Shown: positions 43,268 through 52,376 of the stretch, piece after piece | How positions within the stretch are numbered: the stretch's first letter is position 1 | Layout of the letters: each line of letters begins with the position of its first letter | Assembly (NCBI RefSeq): GCF_900199725.1 | Contig: NZ_LT904902.1 | Span: 652,659-716,658 of the forward strand | Origin: Cytobacillus massiliigabonensis | GTDB lineage: Bacteria; Bacillota; Bacilli; Bacillales; Cytobacillaceae | Reading direction: 5' to 3' | Length of the DNA: 64,000 nt | Notes under the pieces: generated by a model | Told to the model about the DNA's origin: nothing | What the model saw: only the letters and a program-made list of their open reading frames with translations | The model's database searches: none | Program-made: the position numbers and the translations under genes

Positions 43268-43549
43268 TTAATTCCCGCATTCACTTTCATTTCCGCTAAG
43301 TACAATCGCATTTCTGCCGGGATCATACTCAATGACTAGATTCTTCACATCATCTTTCAGCTGCGGATCAATTGCCACTCGTATTTCATTGATTATGACT
43401 ACTATATCTTCTGCCACAGGCTCATCCAGAGCCATCCCCATTTGTGGACCGCCTCAGCCAAAGCCTGCAAAGTAAATTCGTATACCCGCAGAGTTTTGAT
43501 CCTGCAATACTTGCTTAAGCAAGTCGCGGGCTTCGTTCGTAATGTTCAT
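43268..43549 (-). CDS. HesB-like selenoprotein candidate (in-frame TGA)
   Basis: 93 residues when the TGA at codon 32 (43454-43456) is read as an amino acid: MNITNEARDLLKQVL..., then IYFAGFG-(TGA)-GGPQMGMALDE, ...VIEYDPGRNAIVLSG, ending ECGN. GGGGGGA precedes the ATG, and a terminator follows. The HesB/IscA-like fold binds Fe-S or iron through Cys; a family called HesB-like selenoprotein carries selenocysteine or Cys at exactly this glycine-rich site. Downstream of TGA lies a strong SECIS-like hairpin. The conserved frame on both sides argues against a dead gene. A standard annotation would miss it or call it a pseudogene. Confidence 0.8.
43414..43456 (-). other. SECIS-like hairpin after TGA in HesB-like gene
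   Basis: After the TGA (43454-43456) the minus-strand RNA forms CCACA (43443-43447) with TGTGG (43414-43418). Above it is a 5-bp stem GGCTC/GAGCC closing loop TGGAT (43419-43433); a 9-nt bulge separates the stems. The apical stem begins 20 nt after the UGA, within the range of bacterial SECIS elements, and the loop has the expected G residues. Confidence 0.6.
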
Positions 43550-43610
43550 ATCAATTCCCCCCATTTGTTAAAATAACATTTTAAGGAGATCGTGTAAAAT
43601 GAACTATTTT

Positions 43611-44462
43611 TTATAAGCTAAGCAGTATTTGATTCCCTGAAGGATCTGACGTAATGAAATGACCATTTTCCAGAATAACAGCCGCACCGATTTTTTCTAA
43701 GCTGGCAACTGCATGCTTTCTGGCATCCTCATTCGGATAGACAAGTGTAAAATTCTTCATGCCAACACTATTCTCTGATGGAGCTGGGGCACCCACTCCA
43801 TTCCACGTATTCAAACCGATATGGTGATGATAGCGCCCAGTAGAAATAAACAATGCCTGTCCGCCATATCTCGTTACAATATCAAACCCAAGCCCTTTGC
43901 AATAAAATTCCTCTGCTTTGTTTAAATCTGATACATGTAAATGGATATGTCCCATTACAGTATTAGAAGGCAGCCCCGCCCATGGTCTCCCATCCCCTTC
44001 AGCAAGAATACTTTCAATATCCAAACGTTCAGTTGCCATCACAACCTCTTCATTTCTCCATGTCCATGTTGATGATGGGCGGTCCGCATAGATTTCAATA
44101 CCATTCCCATCTGGGTCAGCTAAATATAGGGCTTCACTGACCAGATGGTCAGAAGCTCCCTGTAATGGATAGCCTATTTTAATAAAGTGTTCAATCACAT
44201 TGGCTAAGTCCGAACGAGAAGGGAGCAAAAGGGCAAAATGATATAGTCCTGTTGTCCGCGGCTGTTTCGGGTGAAAAATTTCTGGCTGCTCGATTGTTAG
44301 TAACGGTGTTTTTCCGTCTGCTGTTAAACTTGCTATTTTCCCTGCTTGCTCTAAAATTTGAAAGCCAATGACCTGTTGATAAAAAAGGATCGAACGCTGC
44401 AGGTCAGCTACCTTTAAATAAACATGAGGTACAAAAATATGAGGTTCACGATGAAAATTCAT
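43611..44462 (-). CDS. catE: Catechol-2,3-dioxygenase / glyoxalase family protein (CatE-like)
   Basis: 283 residues, two vicinal-oxygen-chelate modules (about 10-125 and 165-283). Metal ligands: His near residue 14 (FVPHVYLKV), HFAL and EIYAD in module 1; MGHIHLHVSDL, HHHIGLNTW and the C-terminal region in module 2. B. subtilis CatE cleaves catechol, protecting against quinones. It is divergent from a YodB/CatR-type repressor gene, with two TTACT/AGTAA inverted repeats between, strongly supporting catE identity. Confidence 0.86.
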   Translation of the reverse strand: MNFHREPHIFVPHVYLKVADLQRSILFYQQVIGFQILEQAGKIASLTADGKTPLLTIEQPEIFHPKQPRTTGLYHFALLLPSRSDLANVIEHFIKIGYPLQGASDHLVSEALYLADPDGNGIEIYADRPSSTWTWRNEEVVMATERLDIESILAEGDGRPWAGLPSNTVMGHIHLHVSDLNKAEEFYCKGLGFDIVTRYGGQALFISTGRYHHHIGLNTWNGVGAPAPSENSVGMKNFTLVYPNEDARKHAVASLEKIGAAVILENGHFITSDPSGNQILLSL

Positions 44463-44497
44463 ATGATTATCTCCTTATAATTAAGAATGTAAGTTAG

Positions 44498-44514
44498 TTA
44501 CTTTATGTAAGTAA
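44498..44514. promoter_or_regulatory. Operator 1 in catE/regulator intergenic region
   Basis: TTACTT-TATGT-AAGTAA, perfect 6-bp inverted repeat with 5-bp spacer, 36-52 bp upstream of catE. Likely site for the divergent HxlR-type repressor. Confidence 0.7.
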
Positions 44515-44541
44515 TTATATTTTTGTAAATCGAATATGTCA

Positions 44542-44560
44542 AGTAACTTTATTATTTACT
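44542..44560. promoter_or_regulatory. Operator 2 in catE/regulator intergenic region
   Basis: AGTAA...TTACT inverted repeat with a 9-bp centre, 38-56 bp upstream of the regulator gene; likely autoregulation. Confidence 0.55.
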
Positions 44561-44597
44561 GTAATGGAGGTTATAATGTAAGAAGGAGTGATGCAAG

Positions 44598-44930
44598 ATG
44601 AATAAATCTCTTATTTGCCCAAGATTTGAAAAGGCAATGAGCATTATTAGTCAAAGATGGACCGGCTTGGTCATCTATCAGCTGTTAAATGGACCTCAGC
44701 GTTTCAGCACAATAGAAGCTGCCATTGGGATAAGCGGAAGAGTCCTTTCTGAACGGCTTAAGGATTTAGAACAAGAGGGAATTGTGAAACGAGAAGTGTT
44801 TCCAGAAACACCTGTCCGTATTGAATACTCATTGACAGATAAAGGATTATCATTAGAGCCGCTAATGAAGGATATTGAAAAATGGTCTCAGACTTGGCTA
44901 GATCCGGTTGATGCTGATTCCGAAAAATAA
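44598..44930 (+). CDS. HxlR-family repressor, YodB/CatR-like
   Basis: 110 residues, winged helix: CPRFEKAMSIISQRWTGLVIYQLLNGPQRFSTIE at the N-terminus, recognition helix in SGRVLSERLKDLEQEGIV, wing ETPVRIEYSLTDKG. Cys7 sits in ICPRFE at the place of the redox-sensing Cys6 of YodB, so quinone or diamide sensing by thiol modification is likely. It is divergent from catE, as expected for its regulator. AGAAGGAG precedes the ATG. Confidence 0.86.
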   Translation: MNKSLICPRFEKAMSIISQRWTGLVIYQLLNGPQRFSTIEAAIGISGRVLSERLKDLEQEGIVKREVFPETPVRIEYSLTDKGLSLEPLMKDIEKWSQTWLDPVDADSEK

Positions 44931-44968
44931 AAAAAGCAATGGAGCCAATCCTCTCCATTGCTTTTTTT
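44931..44968. terminator. Bidirectional terminator between YodB-like and spoVR genes
   Basis: AAAGCAATGGAG (44933-44944) pairs with CTCCATTGCTTT (44953-44964), followed by T7 on the plus strand and A6 upstream. Confidence 0.88.
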
Positions 44969-44973
44969 AAGAA

Positions 44974-46386
44974 TTATAGATACTTCCTATGAATGCTCTT
45001 CCCATCATACGTAAACAGCATATTTTTCCCTTCAACAATAGTTTCCATGTGAACACTTCTGCCCCAGAGCTGCTGGACATACGGAAGGACCTTTTCTAAA
45101 TATTTCAAGTCTAATTCGATCCCTTCAAACCAATGCTTTAAGTACAGCTCGCCATTTTTCAGATAATCGCCGTCATTCACCGTTAAATAAGGGAAGCCGC
45201 CATTGACACGCATACTTACAAGCTGATCACGAACATTTTCCCATTGTTTATCAACTACTTTATAGTCCTTGCCTTGTTTCTGAAACAAATACATATCCTC
45301 ACGCAAAACAAGGTCTTTCGTTAAATAATTTCGCAAAAAAGAAATGTCTGATTCAATTTCGCGAACCTCAAACATTTTTTCACGCCCAGATCCTGGTTCC
45401 ACCCCTCGTCTTTTCATCTCTTCCGTCGGGTTGTCATATCGTTCTTCAATATCCTCGAAGATTTTTAAACCAAGATAATATGGGTTAATGCTCGTTCTTG
45501 ATGGCTGAACAACCCCTGCATTTAACTTTGCAAACTCAAGTGCCTCGCCGCTTGTTAAATCCATTTCACGCAAGATTCGCTGATGCCAATAAGACGCCCA
45601 GCCTTCATTCATAATTTTTGTTTCCAGCTGCGGCCAAAAATACAGCATTTCCTCTCTCATCATCGTTAATATATCTCGCTGCCAATCAGCTAATTCTCTG
45701 CTATAGCTTTCAATAAATAATAGTAAATCTTTTTCTGGCTGTGGAGGGAATTTCTTATTCTTTTTTCTCACAGGCTTCGGTTTGTTTCTGTCATCCAAAC
45801 TCCATAAATCATCATATGGAGAGGAGGCTGTTGTTTCTTTTTCCTCGAATTCATCATCACTTAAATTCCAAGCAAGCTTTGGTCTCATAAGGGAAGGATC
45901 AATATGCTCTTCAATTGCTAAAACGGCATCAAGAAACGTTTCCACTTCTTTTTTTCCATGCTCGATTTCGTATTGCCTGATGCGTTCCGCTGTGGCAGCC
46001 ATGCTTTCTACCATATCGCGTTTCGTGTTTTGAAAACGCACATTGTTTTTGAAGAAATCACAATGAGCCAAGACATGGGCTACGATTAATTTATTCTGAA
46101 TTAACGCATTAGAATCGAGCAAAAAGGCATAGCAAGGATTTGAATTAATAACGAGCTCATAAATTTTTGAGAGCCCAAGATCATAGTGAAGCTTCATTTT
46201 ATGAAACTGCTTGCCAAAGCTCCAGTGGGAAAAACGCGTTGGCATTCCGTACGCACCGAATGTATAGATGATATCTGCAGGACAAATTTCATAACGCATC
46301 GGGTAAAAATCTAAACCGAAGCCGGTAGCAATTTCTGTAATTTCTTGAATCGCATAATTTAGGGCATTCCTATCGTCTTCACGCAT
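44974..46386 (-). CDS. spoVR: SpoVR family protein
   Basis: 470 residues, soluble. The conserved SpoVR features are visible: [30 protein letters not shown] near the N-terminus, [11 protein letters not shown], and the central [13 protein letters not shown] and [12 protein letters not shown] motifs with His and Glu. In B. subtilis it is needed for a proper spore cortex; related proteins in other bacteria work with YeaG/YeaH-type kinase systems, so the biochemical role is open. AGGGGGA precedes the ATG. Monocistronic here, without yeaG or yhbH neighbours in view. Confidence 0.95.
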   Translation of the reverse strand: MREDDRNALNYAIQEITEIATGFGLDFYPMRYEICPADIIYTFGAYGMPTRFSHWSFGKQFHKMKLHYDLGLSKIYELVINSNPCYAFLLDSNALIQNKLIVAHVLAHCDFFKNNVRFQNTKRDMVESMAATAERIRQYEIEHGKKEVETFLDAVLAIEEHIDPSLMRPKLAWNLSDDEFEEKETTASSPYDDLWSLDDRNKPKPVRKKNKKFPPQPEKDLLLFIESYSRELADWQRDILTMMREEMLYFWPQLETKIMNEGWASYWHQRILREMDLTSGEALEFAKLNAGVVQPSRTSINPYYLGLKIFEDIEERYDNPTEEMKRRGVEPGSGREKMFEVREIESDISFLRNYLTKDLVLREDMYLFQKQGKDYKVVDKQWENVRDQLVSMRVNGGFPYLTVNDGDYLKNGELYLKHWFEGIELDLKYLEKVLPYVQQLWGRSVHMETIVEGKNMLFTYDGKSIHRKYL

Positions 46387-46489
46387 TCACTACTCCCCCT
46401 TTTTCGTCTTATCACAATCTATGAGAAAAAGGCGGGAATGATGTATCATGAGGATAAACTTCTCTAGAAATACTCGATACGGTATTGCC

Positions 46490-47461
46490 TTAATATAATT
46501 GATTCCGATGCCATTCCCAAGCATCAGAAATAATTTGTTCTAAATTCCGTTCTGCCTCCCACACAAGCTCTGAAAAGATCTTTTGTGAAGAGGCTACAAG
46601 TCTTGCTGGATCCCCCGCACGCCGGTCAGCCATCTCAACCTTCGCTTTTAGCCCTGTTACCTTTTCACATGTCTCAAGCACTTCTTTTACAGAAAAACCA
46701 TGCCCATTGCCAAGATTATATACTTCTGCTTCTTTTTCCTTTGCTAACAGAGCTTTCAGTGCAAGAATATGGGCACTTGCTAAATCATTTACATGAATAT
46801 AATCACGAATACATGTGCCATCTGGTGTTTTATAGTCTGAACCGAAAATGGAAACTTTATCTCGATGGCCCAATAAATGCTGAAGAATGATTGGAATTAA
46901 GTGTGTCTCAGGATTATGGCTCTCGCCAATCTTAGCAGATTCGTGGGCACCTGCTGCATTAAAATAACGCAAAATGATATAATTTAATCCATATGCATTT
47001 TTAAAATCTGCTAGAATCTGTTCAATCAATAATTTAGAATGTCCATACGGATTAATCGGTGATGTCGCTGTTTTCTCGTCAATCATTTCAACAGCCGGAA
47101 TTCCATATACTGCTGCTGTTGATGAGAATATAAAATTTTTCACATGATTATTTAACATTGCTTTTAACAGTTTTAACGTAGAAGCCACGTTATTTTCGTA
47201 GTATTTGAGCGGATCAATCACGGATTCGCCAACTAGACTATAGGCTGCAAAGTGCATAACAGCACTGATTGGGTAGCTTTTGAAGATCATTTGCAGCACT
47301 TCTTCGTTTCCAATATCTCCTTCAACAAATATAGCTCGGGAATCCACTGCCTCTCGGTGTCCTGTTGATAGATTATCAAGAACTATGACCTCTTCGTTTT
47401 CTGCCAATTCCTTAACTAGATGACTGCCTATATAGCCAGCACCGCCAACAACAAGAATCAA
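46490..47461 (-). CDS. galE: UDP-glucose 4-epimerase
   Basis: 323 residues, extended SDR. NAD-binding GGAGYIGSHL at 6-15, catalytic S/Y/K as SSTAAVYG and YGHSKLLIEQ, substrate region YFNAAGAHE. It interconverts UDP-glucose and UDP-galactose for sugar use and cell-wall polymers. The start is a TTG 7 nt after AGGAGAG. It lies 64 bp downstream of msmX on the same strand, and a galE-msmX-yxkF neighbourhood also exists in B. subtilis. No other Leloir genes are in view, so a glycan role is likely. Confidence 0.94.
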   Translation of the reverse strand: MILVVGGAGYIGSHLVKELAENEEVIVLDNLSTGHREAVDSRAIFVEGDIGNEEVLQMIFKSYPISAVMHFAAYSLVGESVIDPLKYYENNVASTLKLLKAMLNNHVKNFIFSSTAAVYGIPAVEMIDEKTATSPINPYGHSKLLIEQILADFKNAYGLNYIILRYFNAAGAHESAKIGESHNPETHLIPIILQHLLGHRDKVSIFGSDYKTPDGTCIRDYIHVNDLASAHILALKALLAKEKEAEVYNLGNGHGFSVKEVLETCEKVTGLKAKVEMADRRAGDPARLVASSQKIFSELVWEAERNLEQIISDAWEWHRNQLY

Positions 47462-47524
47462 GTTTATCTCTCCTCAGCTGCATTGTTTTATATAAGAATG
47501 GAATCTTGTTTTCTTTACCGAATT

Positions 47525-48625
47525 CTACGGTCGAATACGATATTCCGTTTCATTATCAAAGAAGTGAGCCTTATTCATGTCTAATGCTAATGTAATCATT
47601 TGTCCTGTTTTTACTTCCGTACGGGCATCGATACGAGCGATAAATTGCTGGTCCTCTACTTGGGAATAGAGCATGGTTTCTGCACCCATTAACTCAGCCA
47701 CTTCTATTTTCACATCAATTCTAGAGCCTTGAGAAGACTCAATGAATATTGGCTCATCATGAATATCCTCTGGACGAATCCCCATCATTATTTCTTTGTT
47801 TACATACCCTTGTTCACGTAAATATTGCATTTTCCCTTCTGGGATAGTAATCGAAGCCTTCCCGATATTTATTTTCCCATCTGATAGAGTCCCCTTAAAG
47901 AAGTTCATCGCTGGTGAACCAATAAAGCCGCCCACAAAAGCATTTTCAGGTGTTTCGTAAACTTCTTTAGGCGTTCCCACTTGCTGAATAATTCCATCCT
48001 TCATGACGACAAGCCTTGAAGCCATTGTCATTGCCTCTGTTTGATCATGCGTAACATATATAGTTGTCGTTTGTAAACGATGGTGAAGCTTTGTAATCTC
48101 AGCTCGCATTTGTACGCGCAGCTTCGCATCTAAATTTGATAATGGCTCATCCATTAGAAAGACCTTTGCATCACGAACGATTGCACGTCCTAATGCTACC
48201 CGCTGGCGCTGTCCTCCAGATAGTGCCTTTGGTTTACGGTTTAAATATTCTTCAAGTCCTAGAATACGTGCAGCTTCATTTACACGGCTATTGATTTCGG
48301 ATTTAGGAAACTTACGAAGCTTAAGTCCAAATGCCATATTATCATAGACAGTCATATGCGGATAAAGAGCATAGTTTTGAAATACCATTGCAATATCTCG
48401 GTCCTTTGGCGGGACATCATTCATACGCACTCCATTAATGAAAAGATCCCCTTCAGAAATTTCCTCAAGTCCCGCAACCATTCGTAAAGTAGTCGATTTC
48501 CCACAGCCTGAAGGGCCAACAAAAACAATAAATTCCTTGTCCTCAATTTCAAGATTAAAGTCTTTTACTGCTGTTACCTTATTATCATATTTTTTATAAA
48601 TGTGCTGCAGTTTTAATTCAGCCAT
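47525..48625 (-). CDS. msmX: MsmX/UgpC-type sugar ABC transporter ATPase
   Basis: 366 residues. Walker A GPSGCGKST (about 38-46), Q-loop, signature LSGGQRQRVALGRA, Walker B VFLMDEP, switch THDQTEAM, then a C-terminal TOBE domain (MGIRPEDI...). In B. subtilis MsmX energises several sugar importers that lack their own ATPase. No permease genes are adjacent, which fits such a shared ATPase. The yxkF-like regulator gene upstream is on the same strand. Confidence 0.94.
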   Translation of the reverse strand: MAELKLQHIYKKYDNKVTAVKDFNLEIEDKEFIVFVGPSGCGKSTTLRMVAGLEEISEGDLFINGVRMNDVPPKDRDIAMVFQNYALYPHMTVYDNMAFGLKLRKFPKSEINSRVNEAARILGLEEYLNRKPKALSGGQRQRVALGRAIVRDAKVFLMDEPLSNLDAKLRVQMRAEITKLHHRLQTTTIYVTHDQTEAMTMASRLVVMKDGIIQQVGTPKEVYETPENAFVGGFIGSPAMNFFKGTLSDGKINIGKASITIPEGKMQYLREQGYVNKEIMMGIRPEDIHDEPIFIESSQGSRIDVKIEVAELMGAETMLYSQVEDQQFIARIDARTEVKTGQMITLALDMNKAHFFDNETEYRIRP

Positions 48626-48711
48626 TTTGCTCCCTCCCTCATTTTTTGAATATTATCAATTGTTTTTAGTTTAATGATCATTGGCAGAGTATGTAAATAT
48701 GCAAATTGCAC

Positions 48712-48740
48712 AAAAAATTCTGAATGCCAATTAGGCATTC
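48712..48740 (-). terminator. Terminator of the YxkF-like gene
   Basis: GAATGCC (48722-48728) pairs with GGCATTC (48733-48739), with AGAATTTTTTG on the minus strand. It overlaps the last codons of the gene. Confidence 0.75.
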
Positions 48741-49645
48741 TGTACAACCGAATTACTTTTATCAATCATAAAGATTGCTAGCATGACAAAAGTGGCATTG
48801 GAAAAAGAACGAATATCAATTCCTGTTTTTTCAATAAATTTATCCAATCGGTATTGCAGACTATTTCGGTGAATATACAGCTTTTTCGCTGTTACAGAAG
48901 CATTTAAATTATTTTGGAAAAATACTTGAAGGGTATGAAGCATTTCTTGTTCCTGTACACTTTCAACCAAATAGTCCGATAAAATACGTGGATCTGCTAG
49001 TGTAGGTGATTCAATGAGCAACAATGGGAATCCTTCATAAAAAGTTATTACTTTTTCTTGATTTGTACGCTGATGAATAACCTCCATACATTGACATTCG
49101 TAAGTGAATTTCTCTTTTAATGAAAGATCGAATTTATTCAATTGCCCTATATACCCGTGAATTTCAACAAAAAAATCACTTATTAATGTATCAATTAATT
49201 GATTAAATTCCTTTTTAGTGAAAGCTCCTTGAGGCTGTTGGTCCACAATAAATCCATGTGTACGGCTCTGCCAAAAAAGGACCGGTTGACCAAAACCCCC
49301 GATAATTGCTTCTTCAAAACTATTCGGGTCCTCTAGAGGGGACTTTAGGAAAAAATAAAATATTCGTACTGCTTCAATTTCGCCTGAAGCCGGAAGAACA
49401 TTTGTATGTTCAAATAAAAATTCATGCCATTCCTGCTTTATGCGAGAGTTAAATATTCTTTCTGCAAGAAAATCAATGGAAGTGAATAAATGATTTAAAA
49501 GGTTTAATTCACCATTAGTAAGGGCAGTTTTAGTTATTCCAAATGTATGGCCATTCTCCATTTGAAACCAAAATTTATCATTGTCATCTGGATTAATTTG
49601 TTCAGTAAAGGCCGTTTGATAATACCCTTTTAGTTTCTCCAGCAT
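48731..49645 (-). CDS. yxkF: PucR/CdaR-type regulator, YxkF-like
   Basis: 304 residues. The C-terminal HTH_30 segment (ARILS-like region SVTAKKLYIHRNSLQYRLDKFIEKTG) is typical of PucR/CdaR proteins; the N-terminal ~230 residues are a sensor region without membrane segments. In B. subtilis yxkF lies beside msmX, as here. Ligand and targets unknown; sugar-related control is an inference from context. Confidence 0.82.
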   Translation of the reverse strand: MLEKLKGYYQTAFTEQINPDDNDKFWFQMENGHTFGITKTALTNGELNLLNHLFTSIDFLAERIFNSRIKQEWHEFLFEHTNVLPASGEIEAVRIFYFFLKSPLEDPNSFEEAIIGGFGQPVLFWQSRTHGFIVDQQPQGAFTKKEFNQLIDTLISDFFVEIHGYIGQLNKFDLSLKEKFTYECQCMEVIHQRTNQEKVITFYEGFPLLLIESPTLADPRILSDYLVESVQEQEMLHTLQVFFQNNLNASVTAKKLYIHRNSLQYRLDKFIEKTGIDIRSFSNATFVMLAIFMIDKSNSVVQNA

Positions 49646-49693
49646 GCGATCCCCACTTTATTTTTATTATTTGACAATTCTATTTTATATTAA

Positions 49694-49729
49694 AAATAAA
49701 AAAAGCAGGAGCTTTCATGTCTCCTGCTT
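49694..49729 (-). terminator. Terminator of PepSY gene 1
   Basis: Perfect 9-bp stem AAGCAGGAG/CTCCTGCTT (49703-49711 with 49721-49729), then T7 on the minus strand. Confidence 0.88.
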
Positions 49730-49738
49730 AAGCAATTA

Positions 49739-50290
49739 TTAATCATCATATTCCACATTCAATACATCTCCAGTAATTGCGTCCAGCTCAAGATCTACTT
49801 TTCCTTTGTTTGTCTTTAGCTCAAACTCGTAAATCATTCTGCCATCATCTTCATCTTTATCCATTTCTATTACTTTGCCATTCACTGTTTTTTCTGCAAT
49901 TTTGATGGCTTTCTCAGTGGAGAGGAGATTTTTGTTTGATGTATTTATTTTCTCATCAAAATTATCATCATCCCAGTCATTATCCCAATCATCATCCATA
50001 TCCATTTGTTCTTTCACTTTTAGGACATCCCCGCTGTATGCATCGATATGAATATCATAATCGATCTTTCCATTTTCAATATCCACATCAAAATAACGCT
50101 GTCCGAATCGATTTTCTAGCTCTACGCTTTCAACCTTGCCTTCTGCTTTTGTTAACGCTATTTTTTCTGCATCCTGAGCGGTAATCATTTTCCCTTCATT
50201 AACAATTGGCTCTTTTTTAGCTGCACTTACTGCAACAGTGCCTCCTACAAGCAATGCTGCGGCAACTCCACCTATTAATAACTTTTTCAT
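49739..50290 (-). CDS. Secreted PepSY-domain protein
   Basis: 183 residues with a signal peptide (MKKLLIGGVAAALLVGGTVAVSAA) and two PepSY domains (about 35-95 and 120-183), each with the pattern TAQDAEKIALTKAEGKVESVELE...YDIHIDAYSGDVLKVKE. A very acidic Asp/Trp linker (DDDWDNDWDDDNFDE) joins them. PepSY domains are thought to inhibit proteases or act as extracellular sensors. Position beside a YkoGH-like two-component system matches ykoI/ykoJ, so it is a likely regulon member. Confidence 0.88.
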   Translation of the reverse strand: MKKLLIGGVAAALLVGGTVAVSAAKKEPIVNEGKMITAQDAEKIALTKAEGKVESVELENRFGQRYFDVDIENGKIDYDIHIDAYSGDVLKVKEQMDMDDDWDNDWDDDNFDEKINTSNKNLLSTEKAIKIAEKTVNGKVIEMDKDEDDGRMIYEFELKTNKGKVDLELDAITGDVLNVEYDD

Positions 50291-50393
50291 CTTTATTTCC
50301 TCCCTTATTTTCCTCTTTCTTTGCTACATCTACAATATACCCCGCAAATATTAGAAGAAAAGGAAAGAAAGATTAGAATTTAATGAGAAACAC

Positions 50394-50960
50394 TTAATCA
50401 TCAAAAGAGACCGAGAGTATTTTTCCTGTGCTAGCATGGATTGAAACTACAGCTTCCCTGTCATCAGCCGTCTCTATCTCAACAAGATAATAAGTGAGAT
50501 CTCCTGAGGATTCCAAATCGATATCATCAACTGTTCCTTTCACTTGTTTCAAAGCTATTTCCTTCACAGCTGATTCCGTTAGAAGCTGGGACGTTTGCTG
50601 CTCCCCACCCTCTACTATTTCTTGTTGAACCTCTTGATTAGATTTTTCCTCTGTTGGTTCTTTCTCATTCTCCTTCTTGCTGCTGCCGATTTTCGAAAAA
50701 GACAGTACTTCCCCATTTGAAGCATTTAGCTTTATTTCATAGATAATCTGTTTCCTATCCATTTCAATGATATAATTGTCATTTTTTTGTTCTATTTTTG
50801 TGATTTCACCTTTGTATCTTTTTTCAACAAGATCTTCTGCCTCTTCTTGGGACATAGATTCGGCCGAAGTGGTTACTCTCCCCCATTGCTGTAATCCTAT
50901 AAATAGTAATGCAAGCAATATGACACTGCCCGCAATCCAGAGCCAAAGCTTTTTTCTCAT
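50394..50960 (-). CDS. Membrane-anchored PepSY-domain protein
   Basis: 188 residues: N-terminal membrane anchor (LWLWIAGSVILLALLFIGLQQW), PepSY-like module (about 38-92), an acidic linker (KKENEKEPTEEKSNQE), and a second PepSY module (about 125-188, LTESAVKEIALKQVKGTVDDIDLES). No cleavage site is obvious, so it should remain anchored. It lies 63 bp downstream of the histidine kinase on the same strand and may report an extracellular signal to it. Confidence 0.87.
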   Translation of the reverse strand: MRKKLWLWIAGSVILLALLFIGLQQWGRVTTSAESMSQEEAEDLVEKRYKGEITKIEQKNDNYIIEMDRKQIIYEIKLNASNGEVLSFSKIGSSKKENEKEPTEEKSNQEVQQEIVEGGEQQTSQLLTESAVKEIALKQVKGTVDDIDLESSGDLTYYLVEIETADDREAVVSIHASTGKILSVSFDD

Positions 50961-51023
50961 TATTACACCTCACTTTACACCTATATTTTCTTACATAATA
51001 ATGAGAATTTGCTGAGAAATCGC

Positions 51024-52376
51024 CTATTTTTTGAAATAAAGTGTGACTGTTGTACCGACGCTTTCTCTGCTTTCAAGATCTATTTTAATGTCCAGAACCT
51101 CACTAAGCTCCTTTGCCAGTGAAAGCCCTAAACCTGATCCCCCGCTCTTTCTGTTTCTAGCCTTATCCACTCGATAAAAACGGTCGAACACCTTCGGCAA
51201 TTCATCCTTATGAATGCCAATCCCCTGATCTCTAATTTGAATAAATACTTGATCATCTTTTATCATTGCTGTGACAGTTATCGCCTGATCACTATATTTC
51301 CTAGCATTATCAAGGAAAATATACATCAGCTGCTTTAGCTTCTGTTCATCTGTATCCACCATAAGAGACGGCTGTAATTCATTATTAAATATAATTTTCC
51401 GATTATAGGCATTTTGAAAAGCATGAAGGGTTTGTTTAAGGAATTCGTATATATTTACTTCCGACAAATACAAATTCCATTGTTCGTTATGTTTGGCAAG
51501 CAATAGTAGCTGCTCAGTCATATCCCTCATCCGAATCGCTTCAGAATGAATAGCCTCAATCGACTCCGCAAAAAGCTCTGGTTCCTGTATTCCTCTGCGT
51601 TTTAACAAGCTTGCATAACTTTCAATAACAGTTAATGGTGTTTTCAGCTCATGTGAGGCATTGGATACAAATTGCTTTTGCTTCTCAAAGTTTGTTTCCA
51701 GCAAGTCAATCATATGATTAAACGTTTCGCCCATTTCATGAAGTTCATCCTTTGATTTTTCTTCAAGAGGAAGCCTTTTAAATTGACCGCTTTGCTTGAT
51801 TTCCGTCATTGTTTTTATCATTGACGTCACTGGCTTGATCAATAAATCACTTAGCACACGGCTTGAAATAAAAACAGGAATGAGTGCAATTAATGTGACA
51901 GTTATAAGTACAATTCGCAGAATTTTTAAATTTTCAATGGCCCTTTCCATATTTTTCGTCATTTGCAAATTGGCCACATTGCCATCAGATAGGATGATTG
52001 GCATTGAGGCGAAAGCATATGCCCGCTGATTAATCGTCAGCCTTTTGCTTACTTCACCGGAATAATAGATTGCATCCTCTTTACTTAATTCGATTTCAGT
52101 TGGCGAAGCAGTTGTCAAGGTACCTTGTCTATCCGGCTTTATAATTCTTATCATGCCATCAATAGGAACATAGGCACGCAAAAATTCACCTTCTTCAGCC
52201 ATCGTTGTTGATTGATTAAACACTTCTGCTATTTTTTCTGTTTCTTCTTTTACATCACTTGTTTCACTTTCAAGGATCAAATTACTAAATAGAAAATAAA
52301 TAGACAGATTCATTAAGAGCAGCAAAACAGAAAACAGTACCGCTGTATATAAATTAATCTTATTGCGCAGCTTCAT
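51024..52376 (-). CDS. ykoH: Sensor histidine kinase, YkoH-like
   Basis: 450 residues: membrane helix (about 12-33), extracytoplasmic domain (to about 150), second helix (ILRIVLITVTLIALIPVFIS), HAMP, H box FVSNASHELKTPLTVIESYASLL, N box and GGSGLGLSLAKEL. The first codons overlap the regulator stop (ATGA). With the two PepSY genes downstream this matches the ykoG-ykoH-ykoI arrangement. Confidence 0.9.
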   Translation of the reverse strand: MKLRNKINLYTAVLFSVLLLLMNLSIYFLFSNLILESETSDVKEETEKIAEVFNQSTTMAEEGEFLRAYVPIDGMIRIIKPDRQGTLTTASPTEIELSKEDAIYYSGEVSKRLTINQRAYAFASMPIILSDGNVANLQMTKNMERAIENLKILRIVLITVTLIALIPVFISSRVLSDLLIKPVTSMIKTMTEIKQSGQFKRLPLEEKSKDELHEMGETFNHMIDLLETNFEKQKQFVSNASHELKTPLTVIESYASLLKRRGIQEPELFAESIEAIHSEAIRMRDMTEQLLLLAKHNEQWNLYLSEVNIYEFLKQTLHAFQNAYNRKIIFNNELQPSLMVDTDEQKLKQLMYIFLDNARKYSDQAITVTAMIKDDQVFIQIRDQGIGIHKDELPKVFDRFYRVDKARNRKSGGSGLGLSLAKELSEVLDIKIDLESRESVGTTVTLYFKK

